38,523 nt of DNA from a virus. Shown here in pieces: positions 22,372-30,621 of this stretch (position 1 is the first letter of the stretch; each line of letters opens with the position of its first letter). The notes under the pieces were generated by a model. The model did no database searches. It was not told the origin of the DNA and saw nothing but the letters and a program-made list of their open reading frames with translations. The stretch is taken from positions 1 through 38,523 of the IMG/VR virus record IMGVR_UViG_3300043449_001161; one strand, 5' to 3'. The translations under genes were made by a program, and so were the position numbers.

Positions 22372-23352
22372 CTAGATCAGGGTCGTGTTCAGGTCAGCGA
22401 CCAGGCCGTGCGCCGCCTCGTTGGTGCACTGGAAGCCCCACTCGACGACAAGCAGTTTCTTCGTCGCGTCACCGGTCTTCGCCAGGTCGACGGTCTGGAA
22501 GTCGCGGAGCATGCGGAGTTCAGCATACTCGGGGTCGACCAGCCAGGCGTCACGCTCACGCTGGAACCGGTTGGGGACCACAGCGAGGTTGCCGAAATCG
22601 CTGACGTAGATGTCGGCCGCGCCCACGATCGTCGACGGCTTGGCGCCCTGCGCGTTGAAGCGCTGCGCGGCCACGCCAGCGAAGGCCGAGGCGTTCTGCT
22701 TGTTGATCGGACCCAGCATCAGGGTCGTGGGCTTGCCACCGGCCGAGTAGCACAACTGCATCGTCGACTTCAGCAATGCCTCAGTGAAGTTGCGCTGCGT
22801 GCCATCGGTGCGCGTCGCATTCGGCAGGGTCGTGTAGACAGGGCTGGCACCGGTGGCGCCGATCGAGTCATTGGTCGCAATGCAGGCGAGCATCGTGCCG
22901 GTCTTGCGAGCCGTGGTCGAGTTGCCGGCATTGGCGGCCTGGTTCGTCCCGATCAGGATCGACTCCATGTCGCGCTTCAGTTCCTTCGACCGCTTCGCCA
23001 GGTTGTACGCCAATTCCGACTTCCGGCCGGCCTTCTTCAGCGACTCGTTGGTGCCGGAAACGACCAGAGTCTTGGCCGAGATCTGGCAGTAGTTCTGCAT
23101 GCGGGTCGTCGCCGCGGTCGACGACAGGCCGGCGCTGTCGTAGTCCTCGCCTTCCAGCTGCGCGTTCGCGGTGTCGACGGCAGCCAAGCTGTCCGTCTGC
23201 CACTCAAACAGCGTGTTGCTCACCGGCTGCCCCTTCCCGATCATGGTCATGAACGGGGTATCGGTGGGCGAGATCATGCTGATGACGTCGCTCAAATCCT
23301 CGCGGATGCCCTTCGTGCTGTACGAAGTGTAGGTATTCGTCTTGATAGCCAT
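22372..23352 (-). CDS. major capsid protein, SU10/DUF5309 type (HK97 fold)
   Basis: The 326-residue protein begins MAIKTNTYTSYSTKGIREDL, then SDVISMISPTDTPFMTMIGK, which is the conserved start of SU10-type (DUF5309) major head proteins. Other family-like parts are NTLFEWQTDSLAAVDTANAQ, RMQNYCQISAKTLVVSGTNE, a long E-loop helix (ELKRDMESILIGTNQA) and a C-terminal VDPEYAELRMLRDFQTVDLA. The length of about 330 is normal. A GAGGAGC site precedes the start. It lies between the scaffold and its own terminator. Confidence 0.88.
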   Translation of the reverse strand: MAIKTNTYTSYSTKGIREDLSDVISMISPTDTPFMTMIGKGQPVSNTLFEWQTDSLAAVDTANAQLEGEDYDSAGLSSTAATTRMQNYCQISAKTLVVSGTNESLKKAGRKSELAYNLAKRSKELKRDMESILIGTNQAANAGNSTTARKTGTMLACIATNDSIGATGASPVYTTLPNATRTDGTQRNFTEALLKSTMQLCYSAGGKPTTLMLGPINKQNASAFAGVAAQRFNAQGAKPSTIVGAADIYVSDFGNLAVVPNRFQRERDAWLVDPEYAELRMLRDFQTVDLAKTGDATKKLLVVEWGFQCTNEAAHGLVADLNTTLI

Positions 23353-23364
23353 TTTGGCTGCTCC

Positions 23365-24324
23365 TCAGAGAAACCGTGCGAACACGGCTGCCGCGTCCTT
23401 GACGGACCCGGTCTGGGCGAGCCTTTTGACCGCTTTCTGCGTAGGGGCAACTTCTCTGCGAACGGAATTCACGGCCGGCGCCACGCGGGGCGCTACCCGG
23501 CGCTGCTGGGCCTCAGCCCGCAGTTCAGGCTTCCGGCGCTGCATCTGGTCGTACAAGTACGCCTTCCGCAACACCAGAACGGTGCGGTGATCGTAGATTG
23601 AGCTCAATTCCTGCTCGTTGAACCCGATCCCCCTGGCAAACTCAGCCATCCCCGCTTTTTCCTTGGCCTCGATCTTTTCATCGCGCCACTCGGGGACAGC
23701 CTCGACCAGAAGGCCGGCTTCCTGGGCCAACGTCTGCTGCAGACGGGCCTGCTCTGCCTGCTGCGCCTTCGTCTGTTCAGACTGGAGACGCTGCTGCATG
23801 GCATACTGCTGCTGCTGACGCTGTTGGAACTCGGCCCACTGGGCCGCATACTCAATCGGATCTTCCCTCCGCAGACGCTCCCAGTCGGGCTGCTGCGGCT
23901 GCTGCTCCTGCATCAGACGCACTTGCCCCTCGAGAAACTGGATCATCTGGGCTCGCTCACCCTCGACCTCGGTGGCGCGCGCCTCAAGCTCCTTGCGAGC
24001 CTGGGCCACTGCCATCGATTTCCGGGTGTAATCGGCCTGGCGCGAATACCCGTTGAGCAACTCCGACAGCGGCACCTGAAGCTCTTCCCCGGCAACTTTT
24101 ACCCGGAAGAGTTGTTCCTGGCGCTGTGCGGCGTCCTCCGCGGACTCCTCGTCATCCTCGGCCTCATCCTCGCCTTCGGCGTCGTCGTCTTCAGGCTCTT
24201 CGCCCTCGACGTCGTCATCCTCGACGTTGTCGGCCTCGTCGTCGCGATCCTCGGTGTCGGTGTCTTCACCGACGAGGGCTGCGAATCGATCGATGGCCTC
24301 GTCCTGCGTGAGAGATCCACTCAT
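23365..24324 (-). CDS. scaffolding protein
   Basis: This protein has 319 residues from the ATG at 24324, which follows GGAGGCAACCCC; the ATG at 24342 lacks a comparable site. A very acidic N-terminal third (about residues 20-65, rich in Asp/Glu) leads into an Arg/Gln/Glu-rich coiled coil at about residues 100-230. The C-terminus is basic, as needed to bind the capsid inner face. It lies immediately upstream of the capsid gene. The composition is typical of phage scaffolds, which guide procapsid assembly and exit before DNA packaging. Confidence 0.75.
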   Translation of the reverse strand: MSGSLTQDEAIDRFAALVGEDTDTEDRDDEADNVEDDDVEGEEPEDDDAEGEDEAEDDEESAEDAAQRQEQLFRVKVAGEELQVPLSELLNGYSRQADYTRKSMAVAQARKELEARATEVEGERAQMIQFLEGQVRLMQEQQPQQPDWERLRREDPIEYAAQWAEFQQRQQQQYAMQQRLQSEQTKAQQAEQARLQQTLAQEAGLLVEAVPEWRDEKIEAKEKAGMAEFARGIGFNEQELSSIYDHRTVLVLRKAYLYDQMQRRKPELRAEAQQRRVAPRVAPAVNSVRREVAPTQKAVKRLAQTGSVKDAAAVFARFL

Positions 24325-24344
24325 GGGGTTGCCTCCAGTCATGA

Positions 24345-24620
24345 TCAGCGTTTACCTCTGGTTTTCAGCGTGTTTTCAGCGACCGCCCCGTCCCCGGAAA
24401 ACTTGTCCAGGATCTGCATGACCCTGTCGAGCCCCCGAAGAGCAAAAAACGCCCCTTCACGCTGCGCCATATTCTCAAGAGGGCTGTTTTGCCACTCCTC
24501 GAATAACCGCCGTTTCGTCATTTCGACCGCGTTTTGGAAGACCTCGTCGGTCAAGATCTCCTTCACGCGCCGTGCTCGGTCTACCTGCTGCCGAAGCTGA
24601 ATTTCTTCGTTCTCAGACAA
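24345..24620 (-). CDS. hypothetical helical protein between portal and scaffold
   Basis: This 91-residue, highly charged helical protein probably starts at a TTG overlapping the portal stop by eight bases; AGGAGG sits ten bases upstream. It begins with SENEEIQLRQQVDRARRVKE and has a second helix EGAFFALRGLDRVMQILDKF. Similar short genes between portal and scaffold are frequent in P22-like phages; their role is unknown. Confidence 0.6.
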   Translation of the reverse strand: MSENEEIQLRQQVDRARRVKEILTDEVFQNAVEMTKRRLFEEWQNSPLENMAQREGAFFALRGLDRVMQILDKFSGDGAVAENTLKTRGKR

Positions 24621-26808
24621 CCTGTGCCTCCTGTGTCGGCGCCATCGGCGGAGCCGGAACAGGCTGCGGCGCCTGCTCCGCCCGCGGCGAATCCATTACG
24701 GCCTTGATTCCAGCGATGTCGACCGCCTGGGCGTACTTCAACTCGATCTCCCGGGCCCGCAGAATCACGTCTGCCTCGTCTTTGTCCCGCTCCCGGTCGT
24801 CGCGCATGACGAGCTCGCGCTCTTTCAACGCCATCTCCTGCTGCTTGATGGCGATGTCGGCGCGGATCTGCTCCATCTGTACCTGCGCCAGAAGCTCTTC
24901 TGGCGTCTGTTTCGGCGCCTGCTGCGGCGGCTGCCAATCTGCCGGCACTTCCTGGAAGAACTGCGACGGATCCTTGAACCCGCTCAGCTCCAGAATCTTC
25001 GCCAGCGTGTTCCGGTACTGCGCCACGGTCACCAGCGGGTTCACCGGCCCGTACTGCTGCAGCACGCCCTCCTGCCGCTGCGCCACCTGCATCAGCGTCG
25101 CGACCCGCTCCTGCACTGTCCCGGCCCCAACAGCCACATTCACGACCACGTCGGCGTCGACGTTCCACTCAGCCGGTGAAACAGGCACCCAGCGGCCGCG
25201 CAGACGCATCATTCGCGCCTGGTCCTGGTGACGGGCCAGTAACTTCGCGATGCCACGCATGGCCGGCTTCAGGCCAGTCTCCGCCAACACCCGCGCAATC
25301 ATCTCGATGTGCTGGTGAGCCGCCGAAACAGTCGCCGCCACCGCGGCCTTCGTGGTCGACTGCAGGGCGTCAGCGTCGAGGCCGGCGGCCGCCTTCGAGA
25401 TCCCCGTACGGTCCTGCTTCACGGAGTCCATGACCGCCAGCACATCAAGCACTTCCCGCCCGACAAATGGAACCGTCAGCGGCTGCACCATCCCCGGCTG
25501 CCGCGAACGGATAATGGCGCCGACATCGGTGTTCAACACGTCGGCCATTTCGACCTGGCTGTCGACCACCACAAGCCGCGGATCAGTCGTGAGGGCCAGA
25601 GAATTCAACATCGCCCGCATCAGGCTCGTCTTGATGCGCTGAATGTCAGTGAGAATGTCTCCAAGCCCGTTACCAAACACCGTATGGGGCTCAGGATCAC
25701 TGCAGAACATGGCTATCGGCCGGTGGTCTACTGGCTCGTTCCGCATGATTTCGTGCGACTCACCAATCGCGCAGATCTGCCGCAACTCAGCAATCCCGTC
25801 GCCGTCATAATCGACGCGCGCATAGGCCTCTACGTACAGCACCGGCCGGTTCGCCTCGTCAGACGGCGTGCTCACAGGCTCGGCAAAGCCAGGAATCCGC
25901 TTCCGCGCCTCGATCGACATGTCGTCCCACTCGGACGTCCCTGCGTATTCCTCGACCTCTTCCCGGTCGTAGCCCATGGCGACCAGGTCAGACACGCTCT
26001 TGTAGCATTTCCGCGCCACGAACCGCGCCGACTCGATCGACCGGGCCGTCGCCTCGATCAGCAACTCTTCCGGCGGAACGGATTCAATGACCACTCGCCC
26101 TTTTCCGCGATAGTTCCGCACGACAACGTCGACCAGGCCATCAGGCCTCGGCGCCGGCTGCGCCATCCCGCCCGCCATCGCAGCTTCCTGCGCCAGCATC
26201 TGCGCCGCCTCAGGCGTCAACCCCTCATAACGGTCCTCAGACACGTCCACAGAGTCATCCCAGCGCCACTGCAGGATCCCCATGTCGCGGATCAGCGCAT
26301 CCTTGAACGCCGCATGCAGCACCAAAAACCCAGGGTTGTCGACCTTCAACACAAAGTCGACAGCGTCCGTCATCTGCTCGGCAGCCGCCACATCCTCAGG
26401 CCCCCGCGGCGTGAACTCAGCCACCCGCTCCGGCCCCCAAAAGATCCGCATCAGGGAAGGCATGATGGCGTTGACGACGTCGCGGAAGTCGCGGCTCACA
26501 GCCTTGCTCCGCCCGTCCTCCTCGTCCCCATAGGGCTCGCCAGCATACCGCTTGGTCAGCTCTTCCCGGTGACCACTAAGTGTCTGCTGGACGCTCTGCG
26601 CCATGTCGATCTCGGCGCGCAGATACGCCTCGAGATCCTCATCATCCATCGGCTCCGGCGGCTCTACTCCGTGCTCTTCGCCAATCTCGTCTTCGTCGAG
26701 GAGGCCAGGTCCGTACTCCCCAGCCTCCCCGCCTGCGCCGACAGGAGAAAACGGCGCAACGGCTCCAGGCTGGAGGGGGACCGCACCCAGAATGCCGCCT
26801 TGTGCCAT
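24613..26808 (-). CDS. portal protein, P22-like
   Basis: This protein has 731 residues from the ATG at 26808; a TTG at 26832 would add eight. It is close in size to the P22 portal (725). After a disordered acidic start, residues about 45-110 hold EAYLRAEIDMAQSVQQTLSG and SRDFRDVVNAIMPSLMRIFW. The middle (LIEATARSIESARFVARKCY, NGLGDILTDIQRIKTSLMRA) matches the core of P22-type portals. A long charged helix near the C-terminus (KDEADVILRAREIELKYAQA) resembles the barrel helix. It forms the dodecameric DNA channel and binds TerL. Confidence 0.88.
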   Translation of the reverse strand: MAQGGILGAVPLQPGAVAPFSPVGAGGEAGEYGPGLLDEDEIGEEHGVEPPEPMDDEDLEAYLRAEIDMAQSVQQTLSGHREELTKRYAGEPYGDEEDGRSKAVSRDFRDVVNAIMPSLMRIFWGPERVAEFTPRGPEDVAAAEQMTDAVDFVLKVDNPGFLVLHAAFKDALIRDMGILQWRWDDSVDVSEDRYEGLTPEAAQMLAQEAAMAGGMAQPAPRPDGLVDVVVRNYRGKGRVVIESVPPEELLIEATARSIESARFVARKCYKSVSDLVAMGYDREEVEEYAGTSEWDDMSIEARKRIPGFAEPVSTPSDEANRPVLYVEAYARVDYDGDGIAELRQICAIGESHEIMRNEPVDHRPIAMFCSDPEPHTVFGNGLGDILTDIQRIKTSLMRAMLNSLALTTDPRLVVVDSQVEMADVLNTDVGAIIRSRQPGMVQPLTVPFVGREVLDVLAVMDSVKQDRTGISKAAAGLDADALQSTTKAAVAATVSAAHQHIEMIARVLAETGLKPAMRGIAKLLARHQDQARMMRLRGRWVPVSPAEWNVDADVVVNVAVGAGTVQERVATLMQVAQRQEGVLQQYGPVNPLVTVAQYRNTLAKILELSGFKDPSQFFQEVPADWQPPQQAPKQTPEELLAQVQMEQIRADIAIKQQEMALKERELVMRDDRERDKDEADVILRAREIELKYAQAVDIAGIKAVMDSPRAEQAPQPVPAPPMAPTQEAQVV

Positions 26809-26860
26809 GACGCCATGAAACCATGCCGTCAATCAACACTGCAAGCAAATCATCGCCTAC

Positions 26861-28270
26861 TCAGTAAATTGCCAGCTTGCGCCGCACCGGCTGTCCCCTC
26901 TTGGCCCCGTACGCCCTCCCGTGGATCGCCGTCGCCGCCGCCCCGGCAAACGTCAACGCCAACGCATCCGCCACGTCAGGAGACCGGAACCCCCGGCGCC
27001 TCATCTCATCCTTCGACTCAAGCAACAACCGCCCGTTAGAGGTGAATTTATAACGGGGCGTCGCTAACTCGGCAATCAAATCCTCATCCTTGGGAATCCG
27101 GCAATCCCGCGCCGCCAGCCACGCCTTGATCTTCGTCCACAACTCCGTCCGCAAATTGTGGCTCTCCCCCCGCATGCTCGGCGCCTCGCTCACATTCACC
27201 CCCACCGCCGGCAACTGCAACTCCCGCAACCGGTCCACCACCCCCGCCCCAATGCCAATCGAATCCACCAGGATCTCCACCGGCCGATCCGGCACGGGCG
27301 TCGACTCCCACTCATGCACAATCAGCCCCGTCAACTGCATCAGATCCATGTTCGACCACCGCTGGATCGACTCGATAGCGTTCGCCCGCCTCTTCACCAG
27401 CGCACTCCGATCCCCGCCAAACCGCGCCACATCCAACCCCCACACCACATAGGCGTCCTTGATCGGCTCCACATCCCGCCCCACCGCCAGCTCAATCAAC
27501 TCCATCGGCAGCAACGTGTCATCATCCGCCCGCGGGAACTCACCCAAAACACGCACACGGTAAGCGTTTGAATCCTCCCCGTACCGCGCCGCCATCTCCC
27601 GAATGAACTCCCGGCTCACCCGCGGACTATCCACGCAGCTCAAATGAAACGTCGCCCACTCAGACGCCAACCGATGATGCGTCTCGTAAAACGTCCCGCT
27701 CGACCGCACCGGGTTCCCCAGCAACAACGTCACCGCATGCTCCCCAGACATCGACCCGCCCGCCGCCTCGAAAATGCTCTCAGGAATACCAGACGCCTCA
27801 TCGGCAATCAACAACACATGGTCGCTGTGAATCCCCTGCAACGCCTCCGGCTGCTCCGCCTTCGACGTCCTCGCCGACACAAAACTCCCCGCCGGGTCAG
27901 CTCTCAACTCAATCGACTCCGACTTCACCACCACCAACTGCTGCAACGGCGCCGGCAACCTCCGGCACCAACTGCAAACCTCCGCATAAAGCGCATCGTA
28001 CAGCTGCGCCGTCGTCGGCGCCGTCATCACCGTCTTCTGCGGATACCTCGTCAACAACCACCACAACACCAACCACGCCGCCGTCGTCGTCTTCCCCACC
28101 CCATGCCCCGACCGCACGCTAATCCTCCGCTTCCCCTCCGCCACCGCCCGCAGGATCTCCGCCTGCTTCGGATCCGGCCGCGCCCCCAACACCTCCTCCA
28201 CAAACAACACCGGGTTCCCCCGATAACGGTTCAGAAACTCCACCATCGGATTCGACGCCGGATTACTCAT
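26861..28270 (-). CDS. terL: terminase large subunit (TerL)
   Basis: The 469-residue protein has a Walker A SGHGVGKTT at residues 54-62 and a Walker B-like HVLLIADEASG near residue 155. Its C-terminal RNase H-fold nuclease carries acidic residues in WGLDVARFGGDRSAL, ILVDSIGIGAGV and PDVADALALTF. The ATPase drives DNA into the procapsid and the nuclease makes the packaging cuts. It lies directly upstream of the portal gene. The start overlaps a doubtful small frame by eight bases. Confidence 0.93.
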   Translation of the reverse strand: MSNPASNPMVEFLNRYRGNPVLFVEEVLGARPDPKQAEILRAVAEGKRRISVRSGHGVGKTTTAAWLVLWWLLTRYPQKTVMTAPTTAQLYDALYAEVCSWCRRLPAPLQQLVVVKSESIELRADPAGSFVSARTSKAEQPEALQGIHSDHVLLIADEASGIPESIFEAAGGSMSGEHAVTLLLGNPVRSSGTFYETHHRLASEWATFHLSCVDSPRVSREFIREMAARYGEDSNAYRVRVLGEFPRADDDTLLPMELIELAVGRDVEPIKDAYVVWGLDVARFGGDRSALVKRRANAIESIQRWSNMDLMQLTGLIVHEWESTPVPDRPVEILVDSIGIGAGVVDRLRELQLPAVGVNVSEAPSMRGESHNLRTELWTKIKAWLAARDCRIPKDEDLIAELATPRYKFTSNGRLLLESKDEMRRRGFRSPDVADALALTFAGAAATAIHGRAYGAKRGQPVRRKLAIY

Positions 28271-28616
28271 CCCTCATTCCCCCATACCTGTAAAATTTTT
28301 TTTGAGCGAGACACAATGAAGAGCAGGGTGGGGGGGTGGGAGCACGGGGGTGCCGCCAATACAACCGCCCCCGCCAATCGCGCGACGGGGGGGCTCGCGC
28401 CCCGCCCCGCCGGCATGGCATCCACTGCCCCGCATTCAGCCCGCCCTGGCGTCTTACCGGCAGACAGCCACCCCGCCGCCTGCGGCCCGGTGCGGACGTC
28501 CCCAGCGTGCCCTGATTTTTACCACCTCGACAGGTGGTAAACGGGGTTTCGTGGTTACCAACGGCCGGAATGGCTGCAACTCGTTGAAAACAAAGGCTGT
28601 GTCCGATAAGTTCCAT
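28263..28616 (-). CDS. doubtful ORF filling the TerS-TerL gap
   Basis: A 117-residue frame starts at an ATG 14 bases after the TerS stop, behind CAGGAAAG, and ends overlapping the TerL start by eight bases. These signals suit a real gene. The product, however, is odd, Arg/Gly/Pro/Trp-rich with little predicted structure (RRGGARAPPSRDWRGRLYWR). The region also contains homopolymer G runs and a strong dyad at 28518-28541. It may instead be a structured non-coding spacer, perhaps a packaging site. Confidence 0.3.
   Translation of the reverse strand: MELIGHSLCFQRVAAIPAVGNHETPFTTCRGGKNQGTLGTSAPGRRRRGGCLPVRRQGGLNAGQWMPCRRGGARAPPSRDWRGRLYWRHPRAPTPPPCSSLCLAQKKFYRYGGMRDE
28518..28541. promoter_or_regulatory. 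perfect 10-bp inverted repeat between TerS and TerL
   Basis: TTTACCACCT and AGGTGGTAAA enclose the loop CGAC. There is no U tract on either strand, so it is not a standard terminator. It could be an operator, a processing hairpin or part of a pac region. Confidence 0.6.
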
Positions 28617-28632
28617 TATGTCTACTTTCCTG

Positions 28633-29064
28633 TTATGTCGTTGATTCAACAGGAGTTACGTCGATTACAGGCCCTGCGACAGTGTGCCGCAGAGCGTCCA
28701 GATGCAGCGTGCCGATGTTGATCTGCACTGCGTTCGTCGGCCGGTCCCCGTACTGCTCTGGATCCATGCGCGACGCCAGCCATCGCCGGGTTTCGATGCG
28801 GAGCTTGGCCACCTGGACGTTCTCGGACTCTGCCTGGTCGGCAATCGACAGCGCCTGGTCGGCTAACGAGGCGGCGGCGAGCACGCGCGCGCGGCGAAGC
28901 GCCTCACGCCGATCTGGGTCGCGTCCAAACCACTGCTGGATCACTGACCGGCTCATCTCGTATTCCCGTGCGATGTCAGCTAGCGTCTCACCGTCGGCAA
29001 TGCGTTGGCAGATAGGCAAATAGCCCCCGCGCTGCTCGATCTTCTCGATGGATTGGCGCTTCAT
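28633..29064 (-). CDS. terminase small subunit-like protein (TerS)
   Basis: This protein has 143 residues from the ATG at 29064, where GGGGTC precedes the start. The frame stays open to 29271, but that extension covers both promoters. Residues 5-45 form a helix-turn-helix (YLPICQRIADGETLADIARE, YEMSRSVIQQWFGRDPDRRE). A helical oligomerisation region (RARVLAAASLADQALSIADQ) and the motif WLASRMDPEQYGDR near residue 105 follow; that last motif is frequent in Sf6-like small terminases. It recognises the phage DNA for packaging and is the first gene of the late operon. Confidence 0.8.
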   Translation of the reverse strand: MKRQSIEKIEQRGGYLPICQRIADGETLADIAREYEMSRSVIQQWFGRDPDRREALRRARVLAAASLADQALSIADQAESENVQVAKLRIETRRWLASRMDPEQYGDRPTNAVQINIGTLHLDALRHTVAGPVIDVTPVESTT

Positions 29065-29085
29065 GGGAGACCCCGGCATGCCCGA

Positions 29086-29115
29086 ATTATACGGCAGAAG
29101 TGACGGCGGCGGGAA
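29086..29115 (-). promoter_or_regulatory. late operon promoter
   Basis: The minus strand has a perfect TATAAT (29091-29086) with TTCCCG (29115-29110) 18 bases upstream. It lies about 20 bases before the TerS start. The weak -35 suggests that an activator may be needed. Confidence 0.55.
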
Positions 29116-29175
29116 GGCAAGACGTCTGCGCGCCCTGGGATCTCGCCGCCGTGAAGGTGGGAAGCCTGTGCTGAT

Positions 29176-29210
29176 GATTGTCGGCCGGCGCAAAAAAAAG
29201 CGCAACAATC
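29176..29210. promoter_or_regulatory. interrupted inverted repeat between divergent promoters
   Basis: GATTGT and ACAATC flank GCGC arms around an A8 run. The dyad lies between the late minus-strand promoter and the plus-strand promoter, in a 194-bp gap with no gene. It could be an operator for one or both. Confidence 0.45.
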
Positions 29211-29223
29211 TCGCGCCAGGGTA

Positions 29224-29252
29224 TTGACAAAAACCCAGCCTTGGATTATAGT
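29224..29252 (+). promoter_or_regulatory. strong promoter for the plus-strand operon
   Basis: TTGACA (29224-29229), a 17-base spacer and TATAGT (29247-29252) are almost consensus sigma70. The expected start site falls on or within a base or two of the first ATG (29259), so the first gene may be translated from a leaderless message. Confidence 0.85.
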
Positions 29253-29258
29253 TAGAGT

Positions 29259-29435
29259 ATGAACAGCGCACGAGTTTACGGCAACACCTACCCGGTAAAA
29301 GACCTACTGAAGTCGGAATGCAATGCCCGCTGGAACCCCATCGAAAAAGCTTGGTATGTGCCGCAAAACATGATTCTCGTCGCGATGGCCATCGTAGAGC
29401 GCGGCTGCACCGCCGCTGAATTCAATAACCGCTAA
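29259..29435 (+). CDS. DUF5710-like small protein
   Basis: This 58-residue plus-strand protein contains VYGNTYPVKDLLKSECNARW followed by NPIEKAWYVP. It resembles the DUF5710-type module in which a short lead precedes G/A-x-x-W(D/N)P-x-x-(K/R)xWYVP. No Shine-Dalgarno is possible because the promoter abuts the ATG. It is the first gene of a four-gene plus-strand operon that is probably expressed at once after infection or from the prophage. Function unknown. Confidence 0.7.
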   Translation: MNSARVYGNTYPVKDLLKSECNARWNPIEKAWYVPQNMILVAMAIVERGCTAAEFNNR

Positions 29436-29461
29436 AACCGCTAAATCACAGGAGAACCACC

Positions 29462-29713
29462 ATGACCACCCACTACACCATCAAGACGGCCAACGGCCAC
29501 ATCGTCGACGCTAACTGCTGGCAGGGATGCGACCTGAACTTCCAGGTCCACATCGACGGGAAGCTTTACACCGAGGGCAGCTCGTACATCGGCAACGGCG
29601 ATACCGCCGAGACGGAGGCCAAGCACCAAGCCACCCAGACCGCCGAGGACATCGACAGCGGGCGGCTAGTGGAGGTTGGCGACGGCTGGAAGTTGGCCGA
29701 GGAGGTGGCGTAA
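29462..29713 (+). CDS. hypothetical 83-residue protein
   Basis: This protein starts at an ATG behind AGGAGAACCACC. It is small, hydrophilic and beta-rich at the start (THYTIKTANGHIVDANCWQG), with an acidic helical C-terminus ending LAEEVA. The stop overlaps the next start (TAATG). No family is recognised. Confidence 0.75.
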   Translation: MTTHYTIKTANGHIVDANCWQGCDLNFQVHIDGKLYTEGSSYIGNGDTAETEAKHQATQTAEDIDSGRLVEVGDGWKLAEEVA

Positions 29714-29937
29714 TGACCACCCAAAAGCTCACAGGAAAAGCGCTTTGCATTGAATACCTTCGCTATCATGGCGGCGACATGGAGCGAGAAGCAGCGGAAC
29801 GCGAGGCGGCTATTTCTTTACTCATTCACGGCATCGACAAGCGCATGTCGGATTCAGCGTGCGATACCATTCTCAACGCCGTCCATTATCTCCGCAGCGG
29901 CAATTACCGTTTTGACAGGAAGCGCCATGCCGCATAA
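29713..29937 (+). CDS. hypothetical 74-residue protein
   Basis: The start overlaps the upstream stop by one base. The protein is helical and charged (GGDMEREAAEREAAISLLIH, then DKRMSDSACDTILNAVHYLR) and ends in a basic tail. It overlaps the next gene by 11 bases. Unknown function; translational coupling supports it being real. Confidence 0.65.
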   Translation: MTTQKLTGKALCIEYLRYHGGDMEREAAEREAAISLLIHGIDKRMSDSACDTILNAVHYLRSGNYRFDRKRHAA

Positions 29938-30154
29938 AGCCACCATCACCCTCCCCTGCGGCCACCAGATCCCCGAGTCCGACCTGCTGCGGATCGCTGG
30001 CGCCGCTTTGGCGGCAAAGCGGGCGACAAAATCCGGCGGGCGGAATGGGGGCCGCCCCCGGTCGGCGGATCGCTGCCCGTGCGGGGCGATGACGAAACGG
30101 CGCGCAGAGCAACGAAACCATCGCTGCCACCCCGAGATACCACCCGCCGCCTAA
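29927..30154 (+). CDS. small Cys/His zinc-finger-like basic protein
   Basis: This 75-residue protein begins MPHKATITLPCGHQIPESDL and starts behind CAGGAAGCGCC. It has a CGH, a later CPCG and a final HRCH, which could bind zinc, and a basic middle (KRATKSGGRNGGRPRSADRC). It is the last gene of the plus-strand operon and converges on the end of the early operon across a 47-bp gap. A nucleic-acid-binding role is plausible but not demonstrated. Confidence 0.6.
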   Translation: MPHKATITLPCGHQIPESDLLRIAGAALAAKRATKSGGRNGGRPRSADRCPCGAMTKRRAEQRNHRCHPEIPPAA

Positions 30155-30201
30155 AAACGCCGTGGCGGGCCGTTTCCGCTCAATTACGGGCCATCGTGCC
30201 A

Positions 30202-30621
30202 TCATGCCGCCCCGCCACCATACCACCCTGGATTACACCTCGGGCACTTGCCGGCGAACTCGTAGTGGTTGCCCTTGATGATCCGGGTTCGCGTGATCCA
30301 GCCCGGCGGCCGTCCGTGGCGGCAGAGGTCGCAAAAGCCTCTGGTGGTTTGTGTTTGCTCGGCGTAGGCGTCCTCGGGCTGCTGCTGGCGAATCCAGCGC
30401 ACAAGCTCGCCGGGCGTGGGCGGCACGTTCGTCTCTCGGTTTGACGCCCGGGCCTCGTTGGCGAGTAGCGCAGTGATGGCGTTGGTGAGCTCGATTTCCT
30501 GGCGCGCTGTCTCCACCGCTACCCGCAGCAGTTCCGCAAAGCCTTCGGCGCCGATGCGCCGGAAGTAGGGAATTCCCATCATGCGGCGCAGCTGGTTGTC
30601 CGCGAAGTCTCGGCTGATCAT
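30202..30621 (-). CDS. zinc-ribbon protein downstream of the replication gene
   Basis: The 139-residue protein overlaps the DUF1376-like gene by four bases. An N-terminal helical half (MISRDFADNQLRRMMGIPYF) is followed by C-x2-C (CDLC) and a C-terminal C-x2-C (CPRC), a zinc-ribbon arrangement. The position after an initiator-like gene is where phages often encode a helicase loader or replication accessory protein, but it has no AAA+ motif. It is the last gene of the early operon. Confidence 0.65.
   Translation of the reverse strand: MISRDFADNQLRRMMGIPYFRRIGAEGFAELLRVAVETARQEIELTNAITALLANEARASNRETNVPPTPGELVRWIRQQQPEDAYAEQTQTTRGFCDLCRHGRPPGWITRTRIIKGNHYEFAGKCPRCNPGWYGGGAA

Noticed and set aside
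21895-23601. Long plus-strand ORF of 568 residues
   Set aside because: It is antisense to the major capsid and adaptor genes with arginine-rich composition and no Shine-Dalgarno.
25309-27039. Long plus-strand ORF of 576 residues
   Set aside because: It lies antisense to the portal gene, is Arg/His/Pro-rich, and has no initiation signal. It is a GC-driven shadow.
28303-28318. Stray TIGR repeat near TerL (GAGCGAGACACA)
   Set aside because: Only seven bases match the GAGCGAG half, with no second segment or spacing; chance is sufficient.
27644-28540. Arg/Pro/His-rich plus-strand ORF of 298 residues
   Set aside because: It is antisense to TerL, extremely biased in composition, and lacks a ribosome-binding site.
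29065-29271. N-terminal extension of TerS
   Set aside because: The open frame upstream of 29064 covers both divergent promoters and a dyad and is Arg/Pro-rich; the ATG at 29064 gives the normal domain start.
30155-30201. Bidirectional terminator between convergent operons
   Set aside because: The AAACG/CGTTT stem is short, with a bulged GC extension and no U tract on either side.
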